Shown here one piece after another: positions 47,165 to 59,758 of a stretch of 64,000 nt of DNA. The stretch is from Limnephilus marmoratus. Lineage: Eukaryota > Arthropoda > Insecta > Trichoptera > Limnephilidae. The DNA is taken from positions 5,937,452-6,001,451 of the forward strand of contig OU862933.1 of the NCBI GenBank assembly GCA_917880885.1. Reading direction: 5' to 3'. A program made the translations under genes and the position numbers. Under the pieces are notes generated by a model that was not told the origin of the DNA, ran no database searches, and was given only the letters and a program-made list of their open reading frames with translations. Every line of letters starts with the position of its first letter. Within the stretch, counting starts at the first letter, position 1.

Positions 47165-48009
47165 ACGATCATGTAAAATCACGATAAACAATTTTAAGTG
47201 CGATTAAAAAAATTATAAGTTCTTCCATTTATAATTATTTTTACGCGAAGTACTTGCTTCGCTTTCCGAACCAATACTAATTGGCCGTTGTTCCCAACTT
47301 TTCGATCGATCAATCTGAGTCTCCGATCAGTTAAGTGATTTGAGTAACGCTCGATTCGCCTGTTGTCGGAGAATTGCGTTGGGAAGAACGTAACTGTGTA
47401 TTTGAGGAGTGTTGAGCCAAAATTTCGGCTCAACAGTTTTGATCAATAGGATTGGAAACAGCAGTCGTTATTGTCAAACTCGGTGATGCCACTGACGGTA
47501 CTTGCGGCACTGATGGTACCTACGAGGGAACATACCTAATTACGTAGATAGAAAAAAAAATTGTTAGGCTAGTCACTTCCAAATACCGACATTGTTTTCA
47601 AATTCGTGAGGACATAATACGTCACATATTATATGGACTCGGTTTGGTGAAATTTATTATAAGTAGGTACTTATGTCTATTAGTATAAATAAATAGTAAA
47701 ACAAAATATTTCTAAGTTATTTAATTAATCGGTAGGTACCTACGTTTAATGTTTAAAATATTTTTTTAACAATATTTTTTTTTACTGCGTCGGTTTAGAT
47801 AATGTAACAAAGAATAAAAAAATTATATGTATTATTGATTTATTAATTGTGATTATTTCTGTTAAATAATATATATTTGTTGTGAGTATTTTTTCTCTCA
47901 ATTAAAAAATATATACCTATGATTGGAATAGTGTGTTTTATTCTCTATGGAAATTTTGATCTCGTATTGTGGTGCGCTACTACCGGGATTTGTATGCTAC
48001 TAGTTTGGC
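47165..48009. other. Intergenic and 3' flank of Kir paralogue 2
   Basis: AT-rich sequence with no supported gene. Confidence 0.4.
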
Positions 48010-48875
48010 AATAGGCCACTTGCATGGATTTCATAACGACTTGGAAAAAATCATGTGGATAGATCTTTTTACTAAGATTAAGAAGAAGTTAGTAAAATTG
48101 TTTAGAAATGTACAGTTTTTGTTATTTTTAAATAAATAAATCCATTATTTAGGCTCGTGACGTCACTACATGAAAATGTCCCTTCTCCGAAAATGTTCCT
48201 ATTATTTTTTTTAAATTCCACACTGATTTATTTTTTAATATGGCATCACTTTGATTTCAGGCGAATTTTTTAATTCGTTCACTAGATTTATTGTTTGTTC
48301 TCTGCGAACTTATCATTTGGTTTCACTTTTTGACAGATGCTCTGAAGAGAACCCCGTACTTTTAATGATCTACGGGGTTCTCTTCAGAACGTGCAGATGA
48401 TGTCGGTACGTGTTTTAGAGGTATAATGATTATGGTGCTGATTTTAACAAAATTAAATTTTATAATATTCTTATTATTATTATAATTTACAAGTACAAGT
48501 ACATTACATTGAATTTAGTAATATAAACGCTGTTCATTATAATGATTTATGGTCAATAAGATGGATCAAGGAAAAAAAATATTTATGAGATGTAATATTT
48601 TTGGTATGCCTCGTTATTGGCCTGTGCAATTCGTGTGGAAAACGTTATTTTTTTTAAATGATTTTCGGCTATGTAATTATCGTTTTTTCACACCTATAAA
48701 ATTATGTCCCGTCTTTCCGGTTTATAAAAAATGGTCTGATTTATCGGATTGAAATTTTCAAAAAATCCCCAGGGTTTCAAAAATTTGATTAAAAAAAAAA
48801 TAAAAATGCAGAATGTCTTAGAATATTTGCCTAAACCGGAAAAAAATTAAAAAAATGTGATGCAAGTGGCCTATT
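48010..48875 (-). mobile_element. Family P MITE, copy 3 (inverted)
   Basis: Same termini (AATAGGCCACTTGCAT and complement), 866 bp, in reverse orientation to copies 1 and 2. The central hairpin is at about 48341-48391, and the CRE-like TGACGTCA at 48158-48165. Confidence 0.9.
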
Positions 48876-48967
48876 AAGTCTAGAAATTAAATAAATTAGA
48901 ACTAAATGTTTTGATTGCTATGGTAGCACCGAATTACTCGCTTTGCTATGACGCTTTGTTAATATCG

Positions 48968-49085
48968 CACTCGAGTTCCAACTGATCTCAGTGGTCTAGA
49001 GCCAGTGAGGCTGACATCCCCTGTTATCTGTTAGGGTATGTTGTGAAGCTGAAGGTAATGGGGGAGGATACGCGGAAGAGGAAGG
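48968..49085 (+). repeat. Dispersed repeat fragment (family G)
   Basis: GGGTATGTTGTGAAGC and GAAGGTAATGGGGGAGG match the fragments at 7.3 and 24.9 kb. Confidence 0.55.
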
Positions 49086-49176
49086 CGGGGATTTGAAAAT
49101 CTGGGCAAAAATGTAACCAGTGACGTCACAGACACCCGTGGATGTTGACCAGATGTCATATTTTTGGTTCCATGCC

Positions 49177-49356
49177 AACTCAGAATGAAACCAACTCAGA
49201 AACACCTCAGAAAGGTCATTAAAAACTATGAAAAAATATTTTAAAAATAGCCGGTAACCCTAACCTAACTTAACCTATTTAACCATTTTTTAAATATTTT
49301 TTTATCATCGCTCATGACCTTTCTGAGGTGCTTCGGAGTTGGTTTCATTCTGAGTT
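49177..49356. mobile_element. Foldback MITE (AACTCAGAATGA family), copy 2
   Basis: Inverted relative to 15798-15979, with the same arms. The middle contains CCTAACCTAACTTAACC. Confidence 0.8.
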
Positions 49357-49710
49357 GTCCAGTCACCCATATTTTTCTAGTAATATTCTCAGTCGTCATT
49401 GATTGGTTTATTTATGGTCGTAACTGTCGTCAGTGTCTTCATGTCAAGGCCCCAGTACACGTTGGGCCAACGCGCTCGGCCAGCGCGCTGGGCCAACGTG
49501 TACAGGGCTATTTTGTGTGTTTTTGGCGCTTGCGGCCAACGCTCGCCGACGAGCCGATGGGTGTCGGTTTTTCGGGCACAAATCAAAGGAATTTGTCGCA
49601 AGCCACAAACAGCGTTCAGACGTTGGCCGAGCGCTCAGTTCATAAATACGCGTCGGCCGGAGCGGACGCTGTTTGTCGCGCTTAATTGTTCCAACGATCG
49701 TTTCACGAAC

Positions 49711-50330
49711 ATGGCGTCTTGGAGTATTGATGAAATGTTTAGGCTAATTGATTATTATCACAATAATAATACATATTTAGTTGTGATTTCAGAGTAATGA
49801 TATTCACACTAATATAATAATGAGGAATGATTTGTATTTTTGTAGTTTGTAACGAATAAACTCAAAACTACTGGATCGATTTAAAAAATATCAATATTCA
49901 AAATAATAATTCATTTCAATATTGATGGGTTATTTAAACCTCCTGAAATATTATTGGACTGTTCTTTTTTTACATGAGCTTCACACAGGAGGCCCTGAGG
50001 AAAATAATTTCCCCCAGGTCCTATGCCATCTTTGGGGATGCTGTTTGGAGGGTTTTTTAAGGAAAGGAAGGAGAGGAGAGTTCTGGGAAGGAAAATGGTT
50101 TAAGTCGGACACATAATGATAATTCATATCAATATTGATGGGTTATTTAAACCTCTTGAAATATTATTGGACTGTTCTATGTAGTAAACTGTAAGTATAC
50201 CTACCAACAAAAAATTCAGTGTAATGATGCTTGGAGTAGAATAGCAGATAATATGAATATTCCACTAACTGAATTTAAAAAAAAAGAGTCATTAATGGCT
50301 ACATACAGAATACATCGCATCGCGCTGTAA
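49711..50330 (+). pseudogene. MADF-domain protein remnant of the Harbinger-like element
   Basis: A start MASWSIDEMFRLIDYY (49711-49797) and a later open segment NDAWSRIADNMNIPLTEF and KKKESLMATYRIH (50202-50330) correspond to the beginning and end of a MADF (Myb/SANT-like) DNA-binding domain. Such a protein is the second gene of PIF/Harbinger transposons. The two parts are separated by the family R insertion and stops. No transposase is present. Confidence 0.55.
49906..50178 (+). repeat. 60-bp direct repeats flanking a family R insertion
   Basis: 49906-49965 and 50119-50178 match at 58 of 60 positions (start ATAATTCATTTCAATATTGA). Between them lies a 153-bp family R piece beginning ACATGAGCTTCACACAGG. 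This is unusually long for a target-site duplication. Confidence 0.88.
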
Positions 50331-50700
50331 AAGTATATTGCGGCGGCTCCGCTGACGTCCATCTCCGTCTAGCGATCGACGCAGAATGAGACACGCCAAC
50401 GTGTGAACGGTAACCACAAAAATCTGGCCAACGCGTTGGCCGAGCGCGTTGGCCCAACGTGTACTGGGGCCTTCAGATGTCAGTCGTGCTGGGTGGTTTG
50501 TATATTTATGGTCGTGCTCTATGAAAAATAAAATATTTTTTCTATGCAAAAAATTGTGTGAACGTCAGTTTGACGTTTACTCATAGGCGGTGTCATTTTT
50601 TGTTGTCTTTATTTGGAGTTGTAGGCTTCAAACGCTGAAAATATAAGTCAAACATATTATATTTTTTGTAAAACTACTGTAGAAAAATCTAAGACTAACA

Positions 50701-51051
50701 ATGTCGTCTTCAAGAAACTTCACACCCGACGAAATCTGCCACATTCTCTGCGAAATAATCAAAGCTTTAGCAAGTCCGGAAAATTACATAAAATTGAATG
50801 AAGCCAAGGAGGCTGCGGGCAACGAGATGCTCAAGATGATGCAGATAATATTCCCGATGGTTGTGCAGATCGAGATGGACATTATTAAGAACCACGGTTT
50901 TGCGGCCGGCAGAGATGGAATGGTCCACTTCACACAAGTCGTAAGGGATTTGGAAGGAATAGACCCGGAGGTGGCGCGCCTTCACGGGGAAATACGAAGC
51001 CACTTCTTGCCTCCCGTCTCCATCAAGTCAGCTATCGACGCTTCAATGTGA
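50701..51051 (+). CDS. Protein C10 homologue (C12orf57 family)
   Basis: A complete 116-residue intronless frame. It matches the small conserved animal C10 family (human C12orf57, about 126 residues): helical throughout, with EICHILCEIIKALASPEN near the start, a helix from about 36 to 64 (NEMLKMMQIIFPMVVQIEMD), VRDLEGIDPEVARLHG, and the family's terminal FLPP element (HFLPPVSIK, near 101). No signal peptide or membrane segment. The biochemical role is unsettled; human mutations cause a brain malformation syndrome (established). The start is the first ATG and is near the expected length. The 5' side is only about 230 bp from a Harbinger-like element end, so promoter sequence is short or partly transposon-derived (inference). 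A processed origin cannot be excluded, but the frame is fully intact. Confidence 0.93.
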   Translation: MSSSRNFTPDEICHILCEIIKALASPENYIKLNEAKEAAGNEMLKMMQIIFPMVVQIEMDIIKNHGFAAGRDGMVHFTQVVRDLEGIDPEVARLHGEIRSHFLPPVSIKSAIDASM

Positions 51052-51211
51052 TATCTGTGAAATAGGAAACCTTTAAAGACTGAATGCCGACAGTGTTGTG
51101 CAGTTGACCATTGGGAATGCCACAATCCACAATTGCCAATATATTATGTATTATGTCAAACGCCTGTGAACAGAAACTCAGGACACGGGAATAGGCACCA
51201 TTTATTTAAAA

Positions 51212-51217
51212 AATAAA
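51212..51217 (+). terminator. Candidate poly(A) signal of the C10 gene
   Basis: AATAAA about 160 bp after the stop codon; another AATAAA lies near 51276. Confidence 0.5.
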
Positions 51218-51502
51218 TACTTTTATCAGTTTAATATCATTGAGAAACAACTATTTCAGGAACTGAAAATGGAAAATAAAACAATACTATCTATTTCATT
51301 AAAAAGTGGATAATATGACATCTTTTCTTCACTCTATGTTTTGACATAATAATATTAAAATAGGAAAGCCAGTTTTTTTATTATTTATTTTTAAATAAAC
51401 CCAAACTAAGAACAATGGTTCATGGTTTGGTTTAAATAAATGAAGAAAAAAAATCACTTAAAACTTTCGCATCAATAACAATGGCCACTAAGTGAACAAT
51501 TG

Positions 51503-51590
51503 ACCGGTCAGTGGCTAAGTCCTCCATCACGACACAAGCAACATTTTCCACTTACTGTGGTGATAGTAGGAGATTTTCAAATATTTAGGT
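51503..51590 (+). repeat. Deleted SINE-like fragment related to 10936-11400
   Basis: GACCGGTCAGTGG is followed directly by CTAAGTCCTCCATCACG and later by TAGGAGATTTTCAAAT, matching the parts that flank the RTE fragment at 11 kb. Confidence 0.5.
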
Positions 51591-54558
51591 TATTCTAACC
51601 CGGGAGTGTTCGTAAGAAGAAAGCTTCTATAAAAATAAAGTTTAATAATAATTTTAACCTGCCTGTGTTCTAATGATAACTCTCTCTAAGCTACTAAATC
51701 TTACTTCAGCACGCTCAAATTATTAAAATAATGCTTCATTTCAACTTACGTTAATGTCAGAAAAAGTAGTAAAAGATAAATTTAAGTTACATTTTTAGTG
51801 TGAATTAAAATATTGTGGCATTTTTCCTTTTTTTAAAAAAACGAACTGAAATGTCTTTTACATTGTGAAATAAAGCAAGAATTGAGATTATTCTTATTCA
51901 TTATTAATTGTAGCCAGTGAATGTATCTTTCTAATGAAATACCTGTTCTTTGTGGTAAATGCATCAAATATCCTAATTTACTGCTTTACTTTTGACAGTC
52001 GTGAACCTAAGATTTATAAAATATTTTTCATATAAAACTTTCGAATGCCTGTTAACGATTAAAAATTGAGTTTTCTAATATATATGTTTATTCTGTGATT
52101 ATCAAGTAGGCCAAATACAATGTACAGAAATAGAAAATATCCAATGTTGACCTGAACAAGTATCTCACACTGCAATTTTAGGAACACAAAGGAACAGAAA
52201 AATGCAGAAATCGGGCATTTATAAAGTTAAAAATTTTTTAATAATTTTTTTATAACTCCTAAAAGTATGAGATAGGCGATAAAATATGGGTGGCTTCATT
52301 TGCTATATAGCTATAGTTTATAAGTCTCCATATTAAAATTCGGAGATATGATTTTTTTCAATGTAGGCAGAAATTTCCAAACCGAACGCTTAGAAATCAC
52401 GGTAGCTCGACTCGTTTTTCAATTATTAAGCGCATAACATTATTTTTATACTAATTGACATTCATTTTCAATTTGGTTTTGATGTATAAACCTCAAAATT
52501 TTGACTTAAAAATCAAGTGTTATAGATATATTACTTTGGATGTACCTATAACCTATACCTTTTGTACTTAGTATAAAATAAAGGGTTTTTTATTTGAATA
52601 TGACGAAACAATTTTTTCAAAAATAAATACAATGTAAAAACCATCATTGTCAATTCTTTTAAAGATTATTCTACTCTCTGGGTACACAAAATATTACATT
52701 CGTCTTCTAACTTGTTGTAATAATGACAGTAGAGCTATACAATTAGAGGCGCTGTTGTATATATACCTTATATCTCATCGAAATTTATTAGTACGCAAGT
52801 AGCTGTATGCGGAGACCAGATTCAGTAGTTTCATTTGGGGGTCAAAAATTCTCATCTCTAATTATAATACATCAATGAATGACAGACTTTTCCAGATTAA
52901 AATATCTCAAATACGGGACTGAAAAGAGGATGATTCAATAGGGTGTCAGAAATAAAACAATCTTTTCTTGTTATTGAGTTTATAATACCATACAAATATA
53001 TATCAAATCTTATAGTGTAAATAGCCAAAATTGAAAATCTACAGTAATAATTTTATATTCCAATATTATATATGTATTTACAAGCGATCAGTTGCACTCG
53101 CCAGAATGCTCTTCATTCTCATTCAATTTGATAAATTTATCAAAACACAATTTCATTGAAACCCTATCAAGATTATGTTAATAGGAAAAACGATTAATTA
53201 CAAAGAAATAAATATGTAAATGCCACACCAAAATGTAATAAAATATAATAGAATGTAATTTTATACCATGGAGTTTAATTTTAATCAATGATGATGCTTT
53301 TATTTACAAGGGGGTGGGTGGGTTTATATGTCCAAGGATGGAAACTTCAATTACATAAAGGGGTGATTCAATAAATAAGTAAGTTATATAAAAATCTGAT
53401 AAAAATAAATAAAATTTAATGATTTAACAATTTTACTTATTGTATTTTACAAAAGAAAGAAGTCGTAATCAACATTTGATTGTAATTAATTCATAAAAAT
53501 ATACCTTCTCTTTCATTTGTCAAAATTAATTGGGCAACACAACGATGTCCGTATTCCAATAATAGTTTGTAGAAAAGTTTGATTCTGAAGAAACGGTAGC
53601 GCTTTTCTATACAGAAAACTTATCAAGCCATTTATTACAATACACATAAATAAATCTAATTTTAACTTTCAACAAAAACATTTGCGATAATGAACTTTCA
53701 TAACTTACGAACAGAGCCTACAGACAAATTTGATTTAGCAAGTCTTGATTATGGACGTCATTTTTAAGGTATAAAATAAGCAAGATGTAGTGGACTAACT
53801 ATAGCACGAGGGACAGCCATTTTATTTATTATATTATTTATTTGATAAATGTAATCTAGATTGAATGGGTTGCTAAAAACTCAAATAACAATGTGGGAAA
53901 CATGCAATGCCGAGGGATAGAATACTGAATGATTCATTTATAATATTAAGGGGGTTTCTCACCATCCTCGCAACAGTTTATCCATACACATAACGAATAT
54001 TAATAAAAAAACAAATAAATACTAGCAACAGGTAAAAACTTCGGCTAATTTATCCTATATGTAGCTATTGTTCATAGGTTCAAGTACCAAATAGTAAACT
54101 CAGAGTTTTTAAATAAATAAATCCTGTAGAATTAATCCAAAATATTCATTATGTGTATGGATAAGCTATTGGGAGGATGGTGAAAAACCCCCTAAGTGGC
54201 ACACTAAGGAGAAAATAAATAATAACGTTTTTAATCGGAAAATGTCTGGAAGAAATATTGATTAGAAAAGGGATAAAATATTATTTTTATTTCATTATTC
54301 TATTCAGCTTTTAAAGTAATGTATGTATATTTAATCTAAACATACAGAGGTAAATAAAAATCATTATTAGGATAGTTAAATATATTTACAAGAGTTTTTG
54401 TATTAGAATTGAAATATTATATGGAATAGATTTCAGGATTATGTTACTTGGAACTAGTGGAAAAGATTAAATTTAAAGTTAAATGCATAAAAAGGTACAA
54501 AAGAAGTGACACACAATTTTATTAAACAATTTAATCATGGTTGAAACGCACAAATATA
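51591..54558. other. Gene-free AT-rich region between C10 and epsin
   Basis: No coding frame or defined transposon end was recognised; possibly part of a long epsin 3' UTR or intergenic spacer. Confidence 0.4.
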
Positions 54559-55275
54559 CAGTCTGTCAAATAAGAGTAGAAAACATAGGAGGGCGCCACT
54601 GTTGATCAAATGGCAAAAACTAAAAATACAACACATGGTGGCGATGTAAAGCTGTGTAACCTACATTTTTTTATAAATAATCTAAAACACATAAAAGTGG
54701 GAAAAATATTTTTTATAGCAATTTCGATACCTACTGATCTCAAAACTAAAATTGCATATGGGTATATTATACCTTTGCAATTTTTGTTGATACAATGAAG
54801 AATAACGATATCATAGTAAAATAAAAAGCACCGTTAGAAATTGCTCACATTTATTTAATACTAGCTTAAGTAGCCAGTATTGCCCGGGTTTTGGATCATG
54901 TCTCTAATTTTAGATCTGAATATATTTAACTCAGTCAGATCCGAAAAGTAGTGTAACTAAACTCACCATTAGTGATTCTTTCTTTCTACCTACTGTTAAA
55001 TTCAAATTTATGTTAAATTAAATAAAAGCAAATCACTTTATAAGACACCATTTAATCAATTTTATGAGGTACCTTAACAACAATGCTTCTTTGAATTAAT
55101 TTTTTTTTTTCTTTAAGAACAAAAAATGTTTTTTTAAATGTGATTACAGTGTTTCATACTTAGAGTGTCATTGCGATTTGAAATAATATTTGACAGTTAA
55201 ATTAAAAAAAGTGTTACCAGTCTACAAAATTATTAGTTGCATTTTTTATATTTTCTACTCTTATTTGACAGACTC
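54559..55275. mobile_element. Tc1/mariner-type MITE, 717 bp
   Basis: The TIR of about 24 bp includes AGTCTGTCAAATAAGAG at the left and its complement at the right, with TA dinucleotides at 54557-54558 and 55276-55277. No transposase. Confidence 0.82.
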
Positions 55276-55876
55276 TACAAGTAAATCAGTGATTTATTCA
55301 AACAATTGCAGTAAATCCTAACTGTTTAGAAAAAATGCATGTAAACTTGATTATTTCATGTTCTAAGTGTAAAAATAAATATTTTAACGGATTCATTATC
55401 TTTTACAAACAACAATTGACTTTTTACTCAATTCAGCTATATCAATCCATCGACTTATTAATTCCGTTACAGTTACATACCCAATAGCAGTCTTTCTTCC
55501 AAAGGACTTGTCACATCTAGAATATTATTAATTCTTACACAACTTTTAGGAGATATAACAACAGGGTGCTTCGTAAAATAGTGATTCAATAATAATAAGT
55601 AGTGGCATAAAGTTTGTTTGGAGCTGTTAACACCAATGTGATTTTATAAAAATTTACACAATTTTTTCCCATTAAAGAATTTGAAAAAACGTGGAATAAA
55701 CAATGCAGCTTATTTTCCAGCAGCTAAATGAATACATATATTGAAGTTCTATAACCCACGATGAAAATGATGTTACAAGCTGAAAAAACAGAAACAGCTG
55801 CATAAATTTTATGAAGGCAGAGCTCTTGAGTTTTTGCTGCTACAGAAACAAAAAAATCTATGCTTAAAATTTTACT

Positions 55877-56392
55877 TTAACCGGTGAGAGGCCGGGACCC
55901 GGAATTTGCGGGCCTACAATGCGCACGCGCGAGAAAATAATTCAAATATATGAATAATATTGTCTTTGAAAAACTTTTGGTCTGTGATTTTGACCCTTAT
56001 ATGTATGAATTTGTATGAAAAACAGTGTCAAAATCGCTTGCGCCATCATTACTCTAGGTAGTGTTAAAGATTTCTCTCGAATTGACACACTGGATTATTT
56101 TTAAAACGATTTCTTCTATGACGATGCGCTGTCAGATTTTGCTGCGGAATTAACGGTCGCAATTACTGCGTGTATCGCGAATAAAACGTCGTAAAACCTA
56201 TTAATTTACGTAATAAATGCAAGTAATGTGATTTTAGTGGATAGTTTATTGAGTTGTGAACGTGTTTCAGTCAATAAAATATACAATAGCTTAAAATTTA
56301 TCAACAAAACATTCAATTCAAAATTCAAAGTGGTGGTTTTTTGGTGTAGTTCCGCGAATTTCCGCAAAATGTTCCGACATCTGACCGGTTAA
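55877..56392. mobile_element. TTAA-flanked MITE, family T3
   Basis: Starts TTAACCGGTGAGAGG and ends CTGACCGGTTAA. Interior blocks (CAAAATCGCTTGCGCCAT, CTATTAATTTACGTAAT) match 62191-62673. Non-coding. Confidence 0.85.
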
Positions 56393-56914
56393 ATTTGAAC
56401 CATTTGAACTATATACTTCAATGTGTTATATATCATCAAATTAAAATAAAATAGAAATATGTATAAAACCGCGGTTTTAAGAAAGGAGTATAGCTGTTTC
56501 GTCCTTCTGTAGCATAACAGTATAATTTTGTGTCATCAGCAATCAACAACGATAATCATTTATTTATATTTTACAGATGGTCGTCTTAGTGACCAATAAA
56601 TACAAAAAAATGAACATCACACAAGTGCTAGCAGACTGAATTCGTGTGTAATAAATGTGTGCAAACAGTTTGCTTTATAATAAGTAATGCAGTGTTGCAA
56701 CTTTGCTTTAAAATGCATCTTTAGTGAATAAGAAAATGATATTTCACCAACTAAACATACTTAAAACAGTACAAAACTTCATCAAAAAAGTTAAATTTGA
56801 TGGTGGTTAACCACCCACACAATTTTTTTTTAGTAAATTGCCCAAAATTTTAATTGTAACAAAATAAGTTAATCTCTGAAAATTATTACATTAATTCATC
56901 ATAACGTGAAATGC
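56393..56914. other. Gene-free AT-rich stretch between a T3 and a T1 MITE
   Basis: No supported feature. Confidence 0.4.
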
Positions 56915-57347
56915 TTAAGGCTCTGCAACCGGGCCCGAAAAGAAGAAGATGGAGAGATACGAAATTACGAATGTTAGAGGAGAGCACTAACATTTACAGC
57001 GACAAAATCGATGTGAAAATTGCGAAAATGTTTAATAAAACACGACTCGTTTAAAATAGAGCAAAAATCTCGCGATCATTATCTTAAACAGCATTTAAAG
57101 AAACACTGTGAATTTTTTCATACATATAACTTGTAAAATAGCTGAAACAAACGTGTTAATAATAATTTTTGGAGCATACTTTGAGATTTTTTTCTATCGA
57201 GGGAATTTTATATGATTTGCGTTTCGGTGCGGGCAAAGTCTAGATATTATCTTCAAGAATAACGTATATTTTTTTAAGATCTTTAAAACTTACCGTGTAA
57301 GGGAAATATGTAATAAATCGGTACAAATCCGGGTTGCGGGCCCTTAA
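56915..57347. mobile_element. Family T1 MITE, intact copy (433 bp)
   Basis: TIR TTAAGGCTCTGCAACCGG and, inverted, TTAAGGGCCCGCAACCCGG. TTAA at both edges. This uninterrupted copy proves the insertion sites of the Helitrons at 5610 and 17335. Confidence 0.9.
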
Positions 57348-59758
57348 ACATTGAAAGGAATTTTAAGTCAATTTTACACTTAATTACTTTCAAAATGTCC
57401 GCAAAAGTTATGAAGACCCATTATCAAAAATCCAATAATATACATTGGAAATATGTTTCATCGAAGTAAAATAAAATAATTAATAAATAATTGAAAATAT
57501 ATTTCATTCTACCGAAGCATTATTTATTCCATTTTAATATTTTAGTGAAAAATCCTAACTACAACAGTCAGTATTAAAGTTCACCCAATGCTAATTTCTT
57601 TTCATATTAAAAATATAACTTATCAATACCTTCCTGCCGACCTGTACACTCGCTGGTCTATAAGCTATCTCCTTCGTTATTCCCCTCGACCAGCTTCCTC
57701 CTAATCTTCGTCTCTACGTTATATTATAGCCCAATTGTATCTTCAGTATCTCCCTTTAGCACAAGTTGCCAACTTGTCTATTCGCTCACATATTTATCTA
57801 GTTGTATCAATGCTTATAGTTAAATATGATAAGGCACTAGACACACCAAACTCTATATGAAATAATTTGTATGTTTTAAACTGGACAAAATGTACAAATC
57901 GAAATACGACGAGCTAATCCTTTACGCCATTTTGTCGAGCTTAAAAAGAACAAACCGCACAAGTTTTTCTTCTAATTTAATTTATCAAAATTCACTACTA
58001 GTTGAGTAATATTGTTGTCGATGTGAACTGTGTAAATATTAAAATACCGGCGGCCCCCGAGTTACAAAAGTCCAATCAAATTGATCAAAATTATATACAT
58101 TTAATAAATTTCCTACAGTTGCAAAAAGAACTGCAAAAGCTTCGAAAATAAGGCAACAGAGAAAAAGTTTCCCCGTGAAAAAATGCAGGAACTATGCTTG
58201 TCTTTCTAGCAATCTTTGTCTCTACATGCAGTTTTGACCCACGGAAAATACACATTCATAAGTTAGTTTCCACCTATCAATGCATTATTTAAAAAAATAT
58301 ATATACGTAAACAAATATAAATTTCCCATTATTAGAAAAAAATAATTTAATCAAAATTTTAATATGGAAACACAATCATAAGCTTTCCGTAAATGCATAT
58401 TGTTAGAATGTCTTTCTGGCATTAGGAAGTATAAGATATAACATTCAATTAATAATAAAAACCCATCTAATTTCCCCTTTGGTTTTAAAGTACGCAGTAA
58501 TATATTTTAAATTCACAACATTTCATTTGAAAGTCACGAAAATATACGAGACGGTTCTCTCTACAAGAATTAATTGACTTTCAACATAATTCATTCATTT
58601 CACAAATCGCCCGGGGTTGACCCAAGCTCGGCATTGCCTGTACGTCAAATACATTCCTGGTAATATATACATGCAAAATGCACTGGCAGTTATGTTGTAA
58701 AAACATAAGTTATTTAACTTTCAAATCCACACATGTGACAGCACTAGTTTCAACAAATAATTTATCAAAGCAAATAAATATGTACAATTGATTTGCTCAA
58801 ATTTATTGCTAATACGAAAACTTTTTAAAAGCCAGTATAAATATTGCAAATTACAAATCAAACCACTGATTGGTTTGGATGTTTTAATTTTCATTCCCCG
58901 TAGTGAAAATGGGACTGACCTCAAAAATCAACAGTCACCCTTACAAAAAACGGCATGCCTTTATTCAATCATAAGATGGGAAGCCCAAATTAAAACAAAA
59001 TATGGACACTTTTCTAACTATGACGGGTAACAAAACTAGCACAAGCACCTGACTAATATTTTTTATGACCAAAATTGTATTTAACAAAAAAATCCCAAAT
59101 TAAAGCATGATGATTTTAAATCACCTTAATTAAAACCATTGAAATAAATTGAAGATTGGTTCTGATTGGTAATGATTAACCAGTTGTCTGTACCACATAA
59201 TTATAAACTTTTCAGTAAAGTATAATGCATTTGGGCTTCACATTACATTTCATTACACAGGAAATCCAATGATCACAATAATATTGAAAAGATACAGCAC
59301 AAAGTTATTCTATAAAACTTTAAACAAATACAGTTTTGTTCTAATACACTTATTAAAAATTTTATATATCTAATTGTGGAACTTTTAATCGTGAACAAAT
59401 TACAATATTATGATTAAAAAAAAACTTTTCCACTTATTAATTTGGAGCCGAGCCAGTTTCACTTTACTGGGGGCTTCTTCAGACTGGTACCTTTCTAAAT
59501 AAAGTGGTTTTTATCATAATATTACACAATTCTGTTATTTAAGAAAAGTTTCAAAATAATCGTGCCGTATCTTACTTGACAATTCCAATAAAACTCATTC
59601 AATTCAATCAACAGTTTGTGGGATTAAAAAAAATTGTAGATACATAATAAAACATCTTTAGTAAAATCTAAAGAAGTAGAATTGTAGTATTGTGTCCCCT
59701 AGCATTGTAAAGTTGTAAAGGGGGCTCCTTCTGATCCAGTGTTTGCTGTTGCGGGAGG
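57348..59758 (-). other. Probable 3' UTR and downstream flank of epsin
   Basis: No gene or clear transposon. The stretch lies directly after the epsin stop codon (minus strand). AATAAA on the minus strand occurs near 57526 and elsewhere, but a transcript end cannot be fixed from sequence. Confidence 0.4.

Larger units (their letters stand above)
49447..50472 (+). mobile_element. PIF/Harbinger-like element, 1026 bp, with TCA duplication
   Basis: Long TIR starting AGGCCCCAGTACACGTTGGG; the inner part (GCCAACGCGCT) also matches. Flanked by TCA at 49444-49446 and 50473-50475, a 3-bp duplication as in Harbinger elements. The interior has MADF-domain gene remnants and a family R insertion. The right end is about 230 bp from the C10 start codon. 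Confidence 0.85.
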
